Shown piece after piece: positions 10,266-19,411 of a stretch of DNA of 64,000 nt. How positions within the stretch are numbered: the stretch's first letter is position 1; each line of letters opens with the position of its first letter. The DNA lies in NCBI GenBank assembly GCA_039980455.1, contig JBDXCG010000003.1:1054001-1118000 (forward strand), given 5' to 3'. The DNA comes from CALINF01 sp039980455 (GTDB lineage Bacteria; Pseudomonadota; Gammaproteobacteria; Pseudomonadales; Halieaceae). The notes under the pieces are model-generated. The model was not told where the DNA came from. It was given only the letters and a program-made list of their open reading frames with translations, and searched no databases. The position numbers and the translations under genes are program-made.

Positions 10266-10583
10266 ATGAAAATGCTGAGCCCGGTGGTGGGTTGGTGGTA
10301 CAAGGATCTGCAGGCCGGCGCCTTATTTGAAGTGGTCGCGTGGGACCCTGGCGCGTTGACCATAGAGACCCAGTATCTGGACGGCGAGGTCACAGAGTAT
10401 GACCTGGACGCCTGGCGAGAACTCTACCTCGAGCGCGCCGAAGCACCCGAAGACTGGCGCGCAGCATTCGAATTGGATGGCGAGATATTGCTGGACCCAG
10501 ATCTGCCGATGCACCCTGACGACTGGAGCAATCCCCTAAATACCATAGAGCCCGATACGATGTATGGCGTGGAAGATTACTGA
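10266..10583 (+). CDS. Small conserved protein, DUF6763-like
   Basis: Acidic soluble protein of 105 aa beginning MKMLSPVVGWWYKDLQAG and rich in Trp, Asp and Glu. It matches the pattern of a small uncharacterised gammaproteobacterial family (VVGxWYKDLQ, QYLDGEVTEYDLDAWRE, PEDWRAAFELD). The ATG at 10266 is preferred over upstream in-frame codons because AAAGGAG ends seven bases before it. It stands alone upstream of lexA, after a 283-bp gap behind the mscS start that shows A/T-rich promoter-like sequence but no clear element. No function is known. Confidence 0.75.
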   Translation: MKMLSPVVGWWYKDLQAGALFEVVAWDPGALTIETQYLDGEVTEYDLDAWRELYLERAEAPEDWRAAFELDGEILLDPDLPMHPDDWSNPLNTIEPDTMYGVEDY

Positions 10584-10709
10584 AGACACGCCCCCACCCC
10601 TTAAGGAAGTCTACGCCCCCCCAAACGCTGCCTGCTTTCGGACTTGGTTGGCCCTTGGTTCCGCAATATCGCAAGCCTCTACACATGGCGTTGCTTATCT
10701 AGCCCAATA

Positions 10710-10744
10710 CTGTATATAATCACAGCAACTGTATATACAAACAG
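10710..10744 (+). promoter_or_regulatory. Two tandem LexA operators (SOS boxes)
   Basis: Two CTG-N10-CAG palindromes, CTGTATATAATCACAG at 10710-10725 and CTGTATATACAAACAG at 10729-10744, lie 12-46 bases before the lexA start codon. Both have the A/T-rich centre of the gammaproteobacterial SOS box, and the first contains a likely -10 (TATAAT). Tandem boxes upstream of lexA are the usual arrangement for autorepression. Confidence 0.95.
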
Positions 10745-10755
10745 ATAGGGCGCCC

Positions 10756-11358
10756 ATGGAAAAGCTGACTAACCGCCAACAACAGGTGCTGGATATTGTC
10801 CGGCAGCACATCGATCAGACTGGCTATCCACCCACACGTGCTGACATAGCCAAAGAGCTTGGCTTTAAGTCAGCCAATGCCGCAGAGGAGCATCTCAAGG
10901 CGCTCGCACGCAAAGGCGCTATCGAAATCATACCGGGCGCCTCTCGAGGCATCAGACTACCCGATACCCAGGGTATCCCCATTATCGGCCGCGTCGCCGC
11001 CGGTAACCCGATCCTGGCAGAAGCCCATATAGAGGATTATTGCGACCTCCCCCATAGCTTTTTCAAACCCTCGGCCGACTACTTCCTCACAGTCCATGGT
11101 GACAGCATGATCGATGTGGGTATCTTTGATGGCGACCTGCTAGCGGTGCACAGTACGCCAGTGGCCAGCAATGGCGATATCGTCGTGGCTCGCATTGAAG
11201 ACGAAGTCACCGTTAAGCGGCTTCATCACACACGTGAAAAACATCGGGTTGAATTGCTGCCCGAGAATCCTGACTTTGAACCCATCACGGTAGATCTACG
11301 AGAGCAGGAATTTGCGATTGAAGGTTTAAGCGTAGGGGTTCTACGTCGCGGCAATTAG
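10756..11358 (+). CDS. lexA: SOS repressor LexA
   Basis: LexA (200 aa) represses DNA-damage genes and is inactivated by RecA-stimulated self-cleavage. Residues 1-66 form the winged-helix DNA-binding domain (ADIAKELGFKSANAAEEHLKAL is the recognition region). The C-terminal S24 domain has the scissile Ala82-Gly83, Ser117 (GDSM) and Lys154 (VKRL), all intact. It is autoregulated through the two SOS boxes just upstream. No sulA-like gene follows, unlike in Pseudomonas where one sits next door. Confidence 0.98.
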   Translation: MEKLTNRQQQVLDIVRQHIDQTGYPPTRADIAKELGFKSANAAEEHLKALARKGAIEIIPGASRGIRLPDTQGIPIIGRVAAGNPILAEAHIEDYCDLPHSFFKPSADYFLTVHGDSMIDVGIFDGDLLAVHSTPVASNGDIVVARIEDEVTVKRLHHTREKHRVELLPENPDFEPITVDLREQEFAIEGLSVGVLRRGN

Positions 11359-11503
11359 CGCGCTCAGTCAGATTCACACTACATAGCCCCAACTTTTGGA
11401 TGTCGTTGGCTTTTCTGAAGGGAATTTATCTCTCAGAGCAGACGAGTGCCTGCCTGTCGGTCTCGTGTGCTACGTTCAGCAACACGAGCATATAGCGTAA
11501 CGA

Positions 11504-11755
11504 TTAGTGCAGAACGCGTGGCGCAGAGTCAGCGTCTGACTCGATTTCCACCTCTGCCTGTTCTGCCATCACAGCCGCCGCCTGTAGACCAGCCTGAATC
11601 ATTGCCTTGGCAACCTCCAAACCATTGTCCATAAGGTACAACTGGGACTCACCGGAAAAATTGATTCGAACCAGCGGTTCTGAATCGTCATCGGCGCGCT
11701 GTAATACGATCTCGCCATCGCCCAAGTCTACAATCTCTAACAAAGATGTGGACAC
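11504..11755 (-). CDS. Conserved hypothetical protein near topA
   Basis: Acidic 83-aa protein (MSTSLLEIVDLGDGEIVLQRADD). It resembles the short conserved hypothetical that lies between lexA and topA in pseudomonads, and the position agrees. It has a beta-rich first half and an Ala-rich helix (EVAKAMIQAGLQAAAVMAEQAEVE). It is probably the last gene of the leftward topA-DUF6586 group, 86 bp after the previous stop. No function is known. Confidence 0.65.
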   Translation of the reverse strand: MSTSLLEIVDLGDGEIVLQRADDDSEPLVRINFSGESQLYLMDNGLEVAKAMIQAGLQAAAVMAEQAEVEIESDADSAPRVLH

Positions 11756-11841
11756 TCACTCAACCTCTCTCATGACTTCATTGCCTAAACATCATATCAG
11801 GGGGTTGGTGATGCCACCAGCGCGGACGCGTTTTCAGACCA

Positions 11842-12321
11842 CTAGTACTCGTCCAACGAGTTACTCATCCGAGCCATGTGCTCATCCAACTGATCGGCAT
11901 AGGCGGTCACTGCACTTGCTGATGGCGTATCGGACGCTCCCACTGCAAGGTTGGTCATGCGGCCTGCCAATGGGCGCTGTCGTGTTTGTGTGGTGAATTG
12001 GACCGACAATAGATCTGCTAACCAACCATCCTGCTCCAGCTGTGCAAACTCAGAAATTTCGGCGGGAACCGCCTTCCCTACATCAACGTCGGGCAACTCG
12101 CTGCAGCATTCAGGCGGTGTGACTGTCGTATCTGAATGCCCTGCGAGGGTAAGTAAAAACCAGCCATAAGCCTGCTTAAGGTGGGCGCATGCCGCTGGGG
12201 CAAATGCCTCATCAAGCCTGGCCGCAGGGACCACTTCGCGTGCTAGCTCTACGTTCCAGGCTGCCAGTTGGAGACGCGCCAGGTATAACGCGTGATTCGC
12301 CCGTCCCCGGGGAGAACTCAA
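11842..12321 (-). CDS. DUF6586-like protein
   Basis: Cytosolic helical protein of 159 aa (RANHALYLARLQLAAWN...LKQAYGWFLL) of the uncharacterised DUF6586 type found directly downstream of topA in Pseudomonas relatives. The start is a TTG at 12321 inside the topA stop (TTGA), with AGGAAGG a few bases upstream, so translation is coupled to topA. The function is unknown; the conserved link with topA is the only hint. Confidence 0.7.
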   Translation of the reverse strand: MSSPRGRANHALYLARLQLAAWNVELAREVVPAARLDEAFAPAACAHLKQAYGWFLLTLAGHSDTTVTPPECCSELPDVDVGKAVPAEISEFAQLEQDGWLADLLSVQFTTQTRQRPLAGRMTNLAVGASDTPSASAVTAYADQLDEHMARMSNSLDEY

Positions 12322-14993
12322 GACGCCTTCCTGCGCGCCCCGCCCGCTTTACCCTGCTCCTCGACCCACTTACCGCCCTGATAGAACGCCTTCCACCCTG
12401 TCGCCTTACCATCGCTCTCGGTCATGACGTATTGCTCCTTGGATTTACGACTGAACCGCACTTGCGCGCGATTGCCGTCTCCATCTTCCACTGGCGCAGA
12501 GAACAGGAACTTATACTTGGGGTCGATCTCGCTCTTGTGAGGCAGTAGCTCATCCACAAACGGTGCGCGGGTTTCGCGGTTACGTGGAAACTGGCTCGCA
12601 GCCAGGAACAAACCTGCCGCGCCATCGCGCAGAATGTAGTGGTCTTCAACCTTCACACACTCAAGCTCGGGCATCGGCACAGGGTCCATCTTGGGTGGAG
12701 CCGCCTCTCCGTTGCGCAGAAGCTTACGTGTGTTCTTGCAATCTTCTGCTGTGCAACCAAAGTACTTACCAAAGCGGCCGCTCTTCAACTGCATTTGCTC
12801 GCCGCACTTGTCACAGTCCAGCACAGGGCCGTCATAGCCCTTGATCTTAAACTTACCCTGCTCCACTTCGAATCCAGCGCAATCTGGGTTATTGCCGCAC
12901 ACATGCAGCTTACGCTCTTCGTCAATCAGATAACTGTCCATCGCAGTATCACAGACCTTACAGCGATGCTTGGTACGCAGCAGGCGCGACTCAGCCTCAT
13001 CATCCGCGTCCTCGCTTATCGCCTCGTCGCCAGAGATCAGGTTAATCGTGTTCTTACAACGCTCCTTGGGTGGCAACGCGTAACCCGAACACCCTAGAAA
13101 GACGCCTGTGCTGGCTGTCCGAATCTGCATCTCACGCCCGCAATTACTGCAGGGGATATCCGTCATCGTAGGTTCGTTGGGTTGCATGCCATTGGGCTGC
13201 GGTTCATTCGCCTGCTCTAGAAGGCCACTAAACTCCGAGTAGAACTCGTCGAGTAACTCACGCCACTCGAGCTTGCCGTCGGCAACCTCATCAAGGTGCT
13301 CTTCCATCGATGCGGTAAACCCGTAGTCCAGCAGCTCTGAAAAGCTCTTCTGCAGACGCTCTGTCACAATGTCGCCCATTTTTTCGGCGTAGAAGCGCTT
13401 ATTTTCCAGCCGCACGTAACCACGATCCTGAATAGTCGAAATAATCGAGGCGTAAGTGGAAGGCCGGCCAATGCCGCGCTTTTCCAGTTCACGTACCAAA
13501 CTAGCCTCACCGAAGCGCGGCGTTGGCTTAGTAAAATGCTGCACGGGGTCCAGTGCCTTCATGGTGATGCTGTCCCCAGGCTTGACGTCGGGTAACACCG
13601 TATCTTCGGCAGACTTGGCCGGCATAGGTTGAACACGCGTAAAGCCATCGAATCGAATGATGCGACCCTTCGCTGTCAGTTCATAGCCATCGGCAGCAAC
13701 GGTCAGGCTTGTGGAGGTATATTGCATAGCGGGCATCTGGCAGGCAACGAACCGTCGCCAGATCAGCTCGTACAGACGCTCCGCATCCCGCCGCAGGTCG
13801 TCTTGCTTGAGGCCACTAAGCGCTGTTTGGGGTACGTTAACGTTCGATGGACGAATAGCTTCGTGTGCTTCCTGCGCGCCCTCTTTAGACGAGTAGCTTA
13901 TAGCCTTCTCAGGCAGGTAGCGGGCACCGAAATTTTCACTGATGTAGTCTCGACATCCGTTCACTGCATCTGCGCTGAGGTTAGTCGAGTCGGTACGCAT
14001 ATACGTAATATAGCCTGCTTCATAGAGACGCTGTGCCAGCATCATGGTCTTCTTGACGCTAAAACCCAGCCTGGTACTCGCTGCTTGTTGCAGTGTGGAG
14101 GTAATAAACGGCGCTGGCGCTTTGGAACTGCGGGGCTTTTCGTCTCGCGCACTGACGGCATAGGAAGCGGCTTCCAATCGCTGCGTTGCTGCAAGAGTCT
14201 CTTGCTCACTACCGGGCCTGAACGCATTGCCCTCATACTTAACAACCTGAAAACGAAGGTCTTCGCCGGCCATCGTTGCCAAGTCAGCGTGAACCTCCCA
14301 GTATTCCTCGGGTACAAAAGCGCGAATCTCACGCTCTCTCTCTACGATCAGGCGCACAGCAACCGATTGCACTCTTCCCGCTGACAATCCTCGGGCGACT
14401 TTAGCCCACAATAGTGGCGAAACCATATAGCCAACCACGCGATCGAGGAAACGCCGCGCTTGTTGCGCATTAACCCGGTTGGTATCTAGCTCCGAGGGGC
14501 TTTCGAAGGCCTCGGTAATCGCTTTTTTGGTAATTTCGTTAAATACCACGCGCTGATAGCGTGAATCATCACCGCCAATCGCTTCTTTCAAGTGCCAGGC
14601 AATCGCCTCTCCTTCGCGATCAAGGTCAGTCGCGAGATAGATTGCGTCGCTTTTGGCTGCAAGCTTGCGCAACTCACTGACCACTTTTTCCTTCCCGGGC
14701 AATATTTGATACTCGGCTTTCCAGCCCTTCTCCGGATCAATACCCATGCGACGAATCAACTGCTCGCGCGCCTTCTTTTTCTGATACTGCGCCTTTTTAG
14801 CGGGTGCCATTTTGCGAGTCTTTGCAGCCTGGGCAGCGCGTTTCTTGGGATCGACCTTACCGGTGCTACTGCCGGCTGTCGGCAAGTCACGGATGTGTCC
14901 AACGCTGGACTTCACCACGAATTCCGGCCCAAGGTACTTGTTGATCGTCTTGGCCTTAGCCGGAGACTCCACTATTACCAGTGTTTTGCCCAT
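12318..14993 (-). CDS. topA: DNA topoisomerase I
   Basis: Type IA topoisomerase (891 aa) relaxing negative supercoils. The start MGKTLVIVESPAKAKTI at 14993 is chosen by family alignment and a GAGGAG upstream; an in-frame extension to 15128 is not expected to be translated. The Toprim domain (residues 3-140, DLDREGEAIAWH acidic motif) contains a Lys/Ala-rich insertion at about 45-80, as in Pseudomonas TopA. The active-site Tyr is 331 (YITYMRTDS). Three zinc-binding four-cysteine modules follow after residue 610 (CSNCGRE, CKVCDTA, CDKCGEQ), then a basic C-terminus. Confidence 0.97.
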   Translation of the reverse strand: MGKTLVIVESPAKAKTINKYLGPEFVVKSSVGHIRDLPTAGSSTGKVDPKKRAAQAAKTRKMAPAKKAQYQKKKAREQLIRRMGIDPEKGWKAEYQILPGKEKVVSELRKLAAKSDAIYLATDLDREGEAIAWHLKEAIGGDDSRYQRVVFNEITKKAITEAFESPSELDTNRVNAQQARRFLDRVVGYMVSPLLWAKVARGLSAGRVQSVAVRLIVEREREIRAFVPEEYWEVHADLATMAGEDLRFQVVKYEGNAFRPGSEQETLAATQRLEAASYAVSARDEKPRSSKAPAPFITSTLQQAASTRLGFSVKKTMMLAQRLYEAGYITYMRTDSTNLSADAVNGCRDYISENFGARYLPEKAISYSSKEGAQEAHEAIRPSNVNVPQTALSGLKQDDLRRDAERLYELIWRRFVACQMPAMQYTSTSLTVAADGYELTAKGRIIRFDGFTRVQPMPAKSAEDTVLPDVKPGDSITMKALDPVQHFTKPTPRFGEASLVRELEKRGIGRPSTYASIISTIQDRGYVRLENKRFYAEKMGDIVTERLQKSFSELLDYGFTASMEEHLDEVADGKLEWRELLDEFYSEFSGLLEQANEPQPNGMQPNEPTMTDIPCSNCGREMQIRTASTGVFLGCSGYALPPKERCKNTINLISGDEAISEDADDEAESRLLRTKHRCKVCDTAMDSYLIDEERKLHVCGNNPDCAGFEVEQGKFKIKGYDGPVLDCDKCGEQMQLKSGRFGKYFGCTAEDCKNTRKLLRNGEAAPPKMDPVPMPELECVKVEDHYILRDGAAGLFLAASQFPRNRETRAPFVDELLPHKSEIDPKYKFLFSAPVEDGDGNRAQVRFSRKSKEQYVMTESDGKATGWKAFYQGGKWVEEQGKAGGARRKAS

Positions 14994-15059
14994 AATTAAG
15001 CCGTTTGGCTCCTCAGGTAAAATCAAAATTGCGGCCACAGGAGCCGCGAAAAAGTCGCA

Positions 15060-15088
15060 TATATATGTTGCTATCGAGTCGGGGTCAA
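15060..15088 (-). promoter_or_regulatory. Probable topA promoter
   Basis: On the minus strand TTGACC (15088-15083) is followed after exactly 17 bases by TATATA (15065-15060), 66 bases before the topA start. This is a good sigma-70 match. A GC-rich hairpin-capable stretch lies in the leader between promoter and start. Confidence 0.6.
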
Positions 15089-15109
15089 GGAAAAACGCGA
15101 AATGATGCC

Positions 15110-15559
15110 TTACAATTTTTCCTGCCAACGGTGTAATACCGCGATAATCGCGGTAACAGATTCGAGGTCACCCTGCTCACGCCAGTACACGCCACAGCTG
15201 CCTTCATCGACGCTCGCAGCGAGTACGCCAAGTGGCAGTTCATCCAGCAATGCTGGCGGTGTGTTGCGCAATTCAACCCCTTCCCATTTATCCCCCACGC
15301 GTCGCCAGGCGCACTGAGTGCGAGCCTCTCCCCGAGATGCCGGCAACCGTTTGCCATAGTAAATAGTTTGTTCGGGCCGATGACCCGGAGCCGCGCGCTC
15401 CCGCTGACTCCAGGGTAGGTCTCGAAACTCAACGAACAAGCCAGCCACCGCGGCCGCCTCACGAAAGTCCGCCTGGTCCCGCTGCCGCTTACTGGGTACA
15501 AAGTGCAGCAACGGCGCTAGCGCGACCGCGATAATTACGGCTATCAATAGGTAGGTCAT
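15110..15559 (-). CDS. Membrane-anchored hypothetical protein
   Basis: Protein of 149 aa with one N-terminal transmembrane helix (MTYLLIAVIIAVALAPLLHF) and a soluble domain rich in Arg and Trp (WSQRERAAPGHRPEQTIYYGKRL, CAWRRVGDKWEGVEL, ending in an amphipathic helix). I do not recognise the family. The ATG at 15557-15559 is chosen because it places the hydrophobic helix at the N-terminus; a TTG at 15583 is possible. Its stop lies 22 bp before the topA promoter, so it may precede topA in the same transcript. Confidence 0.6.
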   Translation of the reverse strand: MTYLLIAVIIAVALAPLLHFVPSKRQRDQADFREAAAVAGLFVEFRDLPWSQRERAAPGHRPEQTIYYGKRLPASRGEARTQCAWRRVGDKWEGVELRNTPPALLDELPLGVLAASVDEGSCGVYWREQGDLESVTAIIAVLHRWQEKL

Positions 15560-15666
15560 AACTGCGTTACTGATCCATATCAATCAACCCGCCCACTGCT
15601 GGCTGACTCAGGCGTATTCTATGCTATAAAGTAACTTGAAATGATAAAAAGCCCGGGAGGGGTGAT

Positions 15667-16104
15667 ATGTCCGATTACAGCAAAATTCTGGTCGCCGTCG
15701 ACTTGAGTGAAGATTCAGCTATGGTGGCTAAAAGAGCCCACTCAGTTGCTGCCGGCATTAACGCAGAGTTGCACGTAATACACGTAATCGAGCCTTTGAG
15801 CTTTGCTTATGGTGGTGATATTCCCATGGATTTCTCGGGCATTCAGGACGAGATCCATCAGCAAGCCTCTGCGCAGCTCAAGCGTTTTGGAGAAACCCAT
15901 GAGATTCCCGCCGAACGCCAGCACATCGTTTTGGGTCGCCCCGAGGTTGAGATACACAGTACCGCAGAGGAAGTCGGCGCAGACCTCATTGTAGTGGGCA
16001 GTCACGGCCGCTACGGGCTAGCCCTGCTAATGGGCTCTACCGCCAACGGCGTACTGCACGGTGCCTCATGCGATGTTCTGGCCGTGCGAGTCGGTAAGAG
16101 CTAG
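15667..16104 (+). CDS. Universal stress protein (UspA family)
   Basis: Single-domain Usp (145 aa) with the Rossmann-like core ILVAVDLSEDS at residues 6-16 and the ATP-binding signature GSHGRYGLALLMGSTANGVL (G-x2-G-x9-GST), so an ATP-binding type. A strong ribosome site GGGAGGGGTGAT precedes the ATG. Members are induced in stasis and stress; the precise role is not known. It is convergent with the next gene, the two stops sharing the CTAG palindrome at 16101-16104. Confidence 0.92.
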   Translation: MSDYSKILVAVDLSEDSAMVAKRAHSVAAGINAELHVIHVIEPLSFAYGGDIPMDFSGIQDEIHQQASAQLKRFGETHEIPAERQHIVLGRPEVEIHSTAEEVGADLIVVGSHGRYGLALLMGSTANGVLHGASCDVLAVRVGKS

Positions 16105-16361
16105 CCAAGAAATTCGTCAAGAACGACGCTATCAAACGGCCAGTTGAGCTCCTTGCCATCTGGCCGCGCAATCACTGGAATAATCCACCCGTAGCGTTCG
16201 AATAACGCATCATCTGTACTGATATCAACTTTGCGGTAATGGCTGTCTCCGAGAGTGGACAAGCTTGCGACCAGTAATGCCTCGGCCTGGTCACACAAGT
16301 GGCAGGCCTCGGTGCCATAGATAACCAGCATTTGGCCCTCATCTAGACCCTCCTCGCTCAC
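16101..16361 (-). CDS. Glutaredoxin-family protein
   Basis: Small thioredoxin-fold protein (86 aa) with the redox motif CHLC at residues 20-23 (GTEACHLCDQAE) and the cis-Pro segment YGWIIPVIARPDG. It matches the DUF836/glutaredoxin-like family of gammaproteobacteria. The GTG at 16361 has GGGAGG seven bases upstream; an internal ATG at 16331 is an alternative. A thiol-disulfide function is inferred from the motif. Confidence 0.85.
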   Translation of the reverse strand: MSEEGLDEGQMLVIYGTEACHLCDQAEALLVASLSTLGDSHYRKVDISTDDALFERYGWIIPVIARPDGKELNWPFDSVVLDEFLG

Positions 16362-16521
16362 CCTCTTACCTCCCTATTCTGACAGGACGCGAACACATAC
16401 GGACCGCATCCTGCGCTACAATTCCCGTTTGTGAATAACATTTTTTGTTTCCAGTCTCGCTAGGCCATAGGCTTCAGCGGCTATTATCAAAAAGCCATAA
16501 CGGCTTTACCGGAGCCAGCTA

Positions 16522-17313
16522 GTGCCGCAATCCGAATCATACGAAAGCAAAAAGGCCTTTTTTCGCCAGATGCTTACTATCTATGGTCGCAATACCGTAA
16601 AGGAAGCGATCGGCGATCATAGTCTGCAATGCTACGCGCTCCACTTAGCTGACAGCAACAGACCAGACGGCATTATCAGAGAACTGGAGCGTCTGGCACA
16701 GCAGCGAGACATTCCGATCAAGTATCACAGCCGCAGCGAGCTTTCACGCATCTCACGCAATGGCAAACAGGATCAGGGTGTAGCAGCGGACATTGTCTGT
16801 CCCACATTTAATTCAGCCGACAATTACCTTGCTGATCTGACTGAGAACAAGCCAGTGAAGCTACTCGCTCTGGATGGGATTACCAACCCGCAGAATATGG
16901 GGATGATTATTCGTTCTGCGGCTGCGGGCGACGTGGACGGGATCATCTATCCAGCGCGTGGATGCGCCAGTTTGGGTCCGCTCGTATTGAAAGCAAGTGC
17001 GGGCACGCTTTACAAGGCACCTATCCTGCGCTGTGAGAGCCTCAACGCGTTCCTCAAGGCTTGGCGCGCCAGAGACTACCCCGTTGCTATTATGGCCGCA
17101 GGCGCCGAGCAATCGCTGTTCTCGTTTCGGCCAAACCAGCCGTGTATCTACGTTTTAGGGAGTGAGTCAGACGGCGTGTCGAAAGAGGTACAAGCTTTGG
17201 GCACTCACCCGCTCTCTATCGCCATGCGCAATGAAGTGGAATCGTTGAATGTTGCAGTGACTGCCAGCCTGATCGCCTTCGCTGGGCAACTCGGCGGGCA
17301 AGCACCGCAGTAG
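16522..17313 (+). CDS. SpoU/TrmH-family RNA 2'-O-methyltransferase
   Basis: SPOUT methyltransferase of 263 aa that should methylate a ribose 2'-OH in rRNA or tRNA with S-adenosylmethionine. The three SpoU motifs are present: NPQNMGMIIRSAAA (about 131-144), YVLGSESDGV (about 211-220) and NEVESLNVAVTASLIAF near the C-terminus, which form the trefoil knot. An N-terminal substrate-binding domain of about 100 residues is typical of RlmB-like enzymes (YGRNTVKEAI). A GTG start at 16522 follows GGAG. The RNA target cannot be told from sequence. It runs directly into the stop of the convergent VWA gene. Confidence 0.88.
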   Translation: MPQSESYESKKAFFRQMLTIYGRNTVKEAIGDHSLQCYALHLADSNRPDGIIRELERLAQQRDIPIKYHSRSELSRISRNGKQDQGVAADIVCPTFNSADNYLADLTENKPVKLLALDGITNPQNMGMIIRSAAAGDVDGIIYPARGCASLGPLVLKASAGTLYKAPILRCESLNAFLKAWRARDYPVAIMAAGAEQSLFSFRPNQPCIYVLGSESDGVSKEVQALGTHPLSIAMRNEVESLNVAVTASLIAFAGQLGGQAPQ

Positions 17314-18489
17314 CTATTTGGACAGGTAGCCCATACCTTCTTCAAGACCTTTGAGAGTCAGTGGGTACATTTTCCCTTCCATGAGCTGGTTAGTCATGGC
17401 GATTGACTGGGTGTATTCCCACTCGTCCTCTGGTATCGGATTAATCCAGATTACTTTTTCGTAGGTGTCCCTGAGTCGATTCATCCACTGCTCGCCAGAC
17501 TCGTCGTTCCAGTGTTCTACCGAACCACCCGGCTGAGCGATCTCATACGGCGACATAGACGCATCGCCGATAAAGATAATCTTATAGTCGTGCGCATACT
17601 TATGCATTACATCCAGCAGAGCTGTGCGCTCATTATGCCGACGAACATTGTTTTTCCACACGCTTTCATAGATGAAGTTATGGAAGTAAAAATACTCCAT
17701 GTGCTTGAACTCGGTGCGCGCAGCGGAAAATAGCTCTTCACACACTTTAACGTGTGGGTCCATCGAACCACCGACATCAAAAAACAACAGGACTTTTACG
17801 GCGTTATGACGCTCGGGCACCATTTTAATATCAAGCAGGCCTGCATTCCTGGCCGTTGATGAGATGGTGTCGTCGAGATCCAGCTCGTCGGCTGCTCCAG
17901 TGCGTGCGAACTTACGCAGGCGGCGCATGGCCATTTTGATATTGCGCGTACCCAGTTCTACCGAATCATCAAGATTCTTAAAGTCGCGCTTTTCCCAGAC
18001 TTTAACGGCACGCTTGTTCTTACCGTTGGGCCCTACCCTGATGCCTTCGGGATGATACCCCTCCTGACCAAAGGGTGAAGTACCACCGGTTCCTACCCAT
18101 TTGCTACCACCTTCGTGACGCTTTTTCTGCTCCTCGAGGCGCTTTTTAAACTCCTCAATCAGCTTTTCGAGGCCGCCCAGCGACTCTATCTTCGCTTTCT
18201 CCTCGTCCGTGAGATTCTTCATGAACTCGCTGCGCAGCCAATCATCTGGAATCAGCGCCTCGATGATATCGTCCAAGGCTTCCAGCTCTTTAAAATGCGC
18301 GCCGAAAGCCTGGTCGAATCGATCGAAATATTTTTCATCCTTCACCATGCAGGTGCGGCTGAAAAAGTAAAACTCGTCCATGTCTGCAAAGGTGACGTTG
18401 CGTTTGAGCCCTTCCATCAGGTCTAGCAATTCCCTGGTGGTCACGGGAACACCGGCATCACGCAAACCTTGGAAAAAGTTAACCAACAT
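17314..18489 (-). CDS. CoxE-like VWA-domain protein
   Basis: Soluble 391-aa protein of the CoxE-like type. It has a helical N-terminal half with a charged Lys/Glu-rich coiled stretch (about 95-125), a Gly-rich linker and a C-terminal von Willebrand A domain whose metal-binding motif is DVGGS (238-242, the DxGxS form). It lies 3 bp after the MoxR ATPase gene. MoxR-VWA pairs act as AAA+ chaperone machines that insert metal cofactors or activate enzymes; the client here is unknown. No oxidase or dehydrogenase gene adjoins it to suggest a client. Confidence 0.85.
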   Translation of the reverse strand: MLVNFFQGLRDAGVPVTTRELLDLMEGLKRNVTFADMDEFYFFSRTCMVKDEKYFDRFDQAFGAHFKELEALDDIIEALIPDDWLRSEFMKNLTDEEKAKIESLGGLEKLIEEFKKRLEEQKKRHEGGSKWVGTGGTSPFGQEGYHPEGIRVGPNGKNKRAVKVWEKRDFKNLDDSVELGTRNIKMAMRRLRKFARTGAADELDLDDTISSTARNAGLLDIKMVPERHNAVKVLLFFDVGGSMDPHVKVCEELFSAARTEFKHMEYFYFHNFIYESVWKNNVRRHNERTALLDVMHKYAHDYKIIFIGDASMSPYEIAQPGGSVEHWNDESGEQWMNRLRDTYEKVIWINPIPEDEWEYTQSIAMTNQLMEGKMYPLTLKGLEEGMGYLSK

Positions 18490-18492
18490 GGA

Positions 18493-19338
18493 TCAGCGGG
18501 TCTCCCTGCGATGCATAAACGCCAGTCGCTCTAGCAGATGTACATCCTGCTCATTCTTGAGCAACGCACCATACAGCGGGGGAATCGCTTTGCTGGGGTC
18601 ACGCTCTTTGAGAATTTCATCAGGAATGTCGTCTGCCATAAGTAACTTCAACCAGTCGATCAGCTCCGAAGTAGATGGCTTTTTCTTGAGACCGGGAATG
18701 CCCCGAACATCGAAAAACACTTCCAGTGCTTCCTGAACCAACTCCTGAGTGATGTTGGGATAATGCACATCGATAATCTCGCGCATGGTGTCGCGATCGG
18801 GGAAGTTGATGAAGTGGAAGAAGCAGCGGCGCAAAAACGCGTCAGGCAGTTCCTTTTCGTTGTTACTGGTAATGATGATGATAGGGCGATGCTTCGCCTT
18901 CACTGTCTCGCCAGTTTCGTAAACGAAGAACTCCATCCGATCCAGCTCAACCAGTAAGTCATTGGGGAACTCGATATCCGCTTTATCAACCTCATCAATG
19001 AGCAGCACAACCTGCTCGTCGGCGGCAAAAGCCTCCCAGAGCTTACCGCGTTTGATGTAGTTTCCAATGTCGTGAACTTTGCCGTCACCCAGCTGTGAAT
19101 CGCGCAAGCGTGACACTGCATCGTATTCATACAGACCCTGCTGCGCTTTGGTGGTGGACTTGATGTGCCATTGAATGAGGCGCTTGTCCAAACCCAGAGC
19201 AACCTCTTCGGCCAGCATGGTTTTTCCGGTACCTGGCTCACCCTTGATCAGCAAAGGCCGCTCAAGTGTGACTGCAGCGTTGACGGCCATTCGCAGGTCA
19301 TCGGTGGCGACGTAACGTTCTGTTCCCTTAAATTTCAT
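18493..19338 (-). CDS. MoxR-family AAA+ ATPase
   Basis: AAA+ ATPase (281 aa from MKFKGTERYVATDDL). Walker A GEPGTGKT is at residues 33-40, Walker B is VVLLIDEVDKAD near 95-105, then sensor 1 ITSNNEKELPDAFLRRCFFHF with the arginine finger. The ATG at 19338 is preferred since homologues start at this MKFKG. It pairs with the downstream VWA gene, the usual MoxR-CoxE arrangement, and probably belongs to the long dnaX-recR-rnd transcript group. Confidence 0.92.
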   Translation of the reverse strand: MKFKGTERYVATDDLRMAVNAAVTLERPLLIKGEPGTGKTMLAEEVALGLDKRLIQWHIKSTTKAQQGLYEYDAVSRLRDSQLGDGKVHDIGNYIKRGKLWEAFAADEQVVLLIDEVDKADIEFPNDLLVELDRMEFFVYETGETVKAKHRPIIIITSNNEKELPDAFLRRCFFHFINFPDRDTMREIIDVHYPNITQELVQEALEVFFDVRGIPGLKKKPSTSELIDWLKLLMADDIPDEILKERDPSKAIPPLYGALLKNEQDVHLLERLAFMHRRETR

Positions 19339-19411
19339 ACTCTGGCATCTACTCTTGTTGGAGGCGAAAGCGCACAAGAGTACCCATTGCCCGATAGTGA
19401 ATCAAGCGCGA

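Noticed and set aside
13629..14384. 251-codon open frame opposite topA
   Set aside because: Antisense shadow of a conserved gene, with no ribosome site or recognisable domain.
15085..15501. 138-codon minus-strand frame overlapping the membrane-anchored hypothetical gene
   Set aside because: It overlaps another frame with a clear signal-anchor start and shows no coherent domain.
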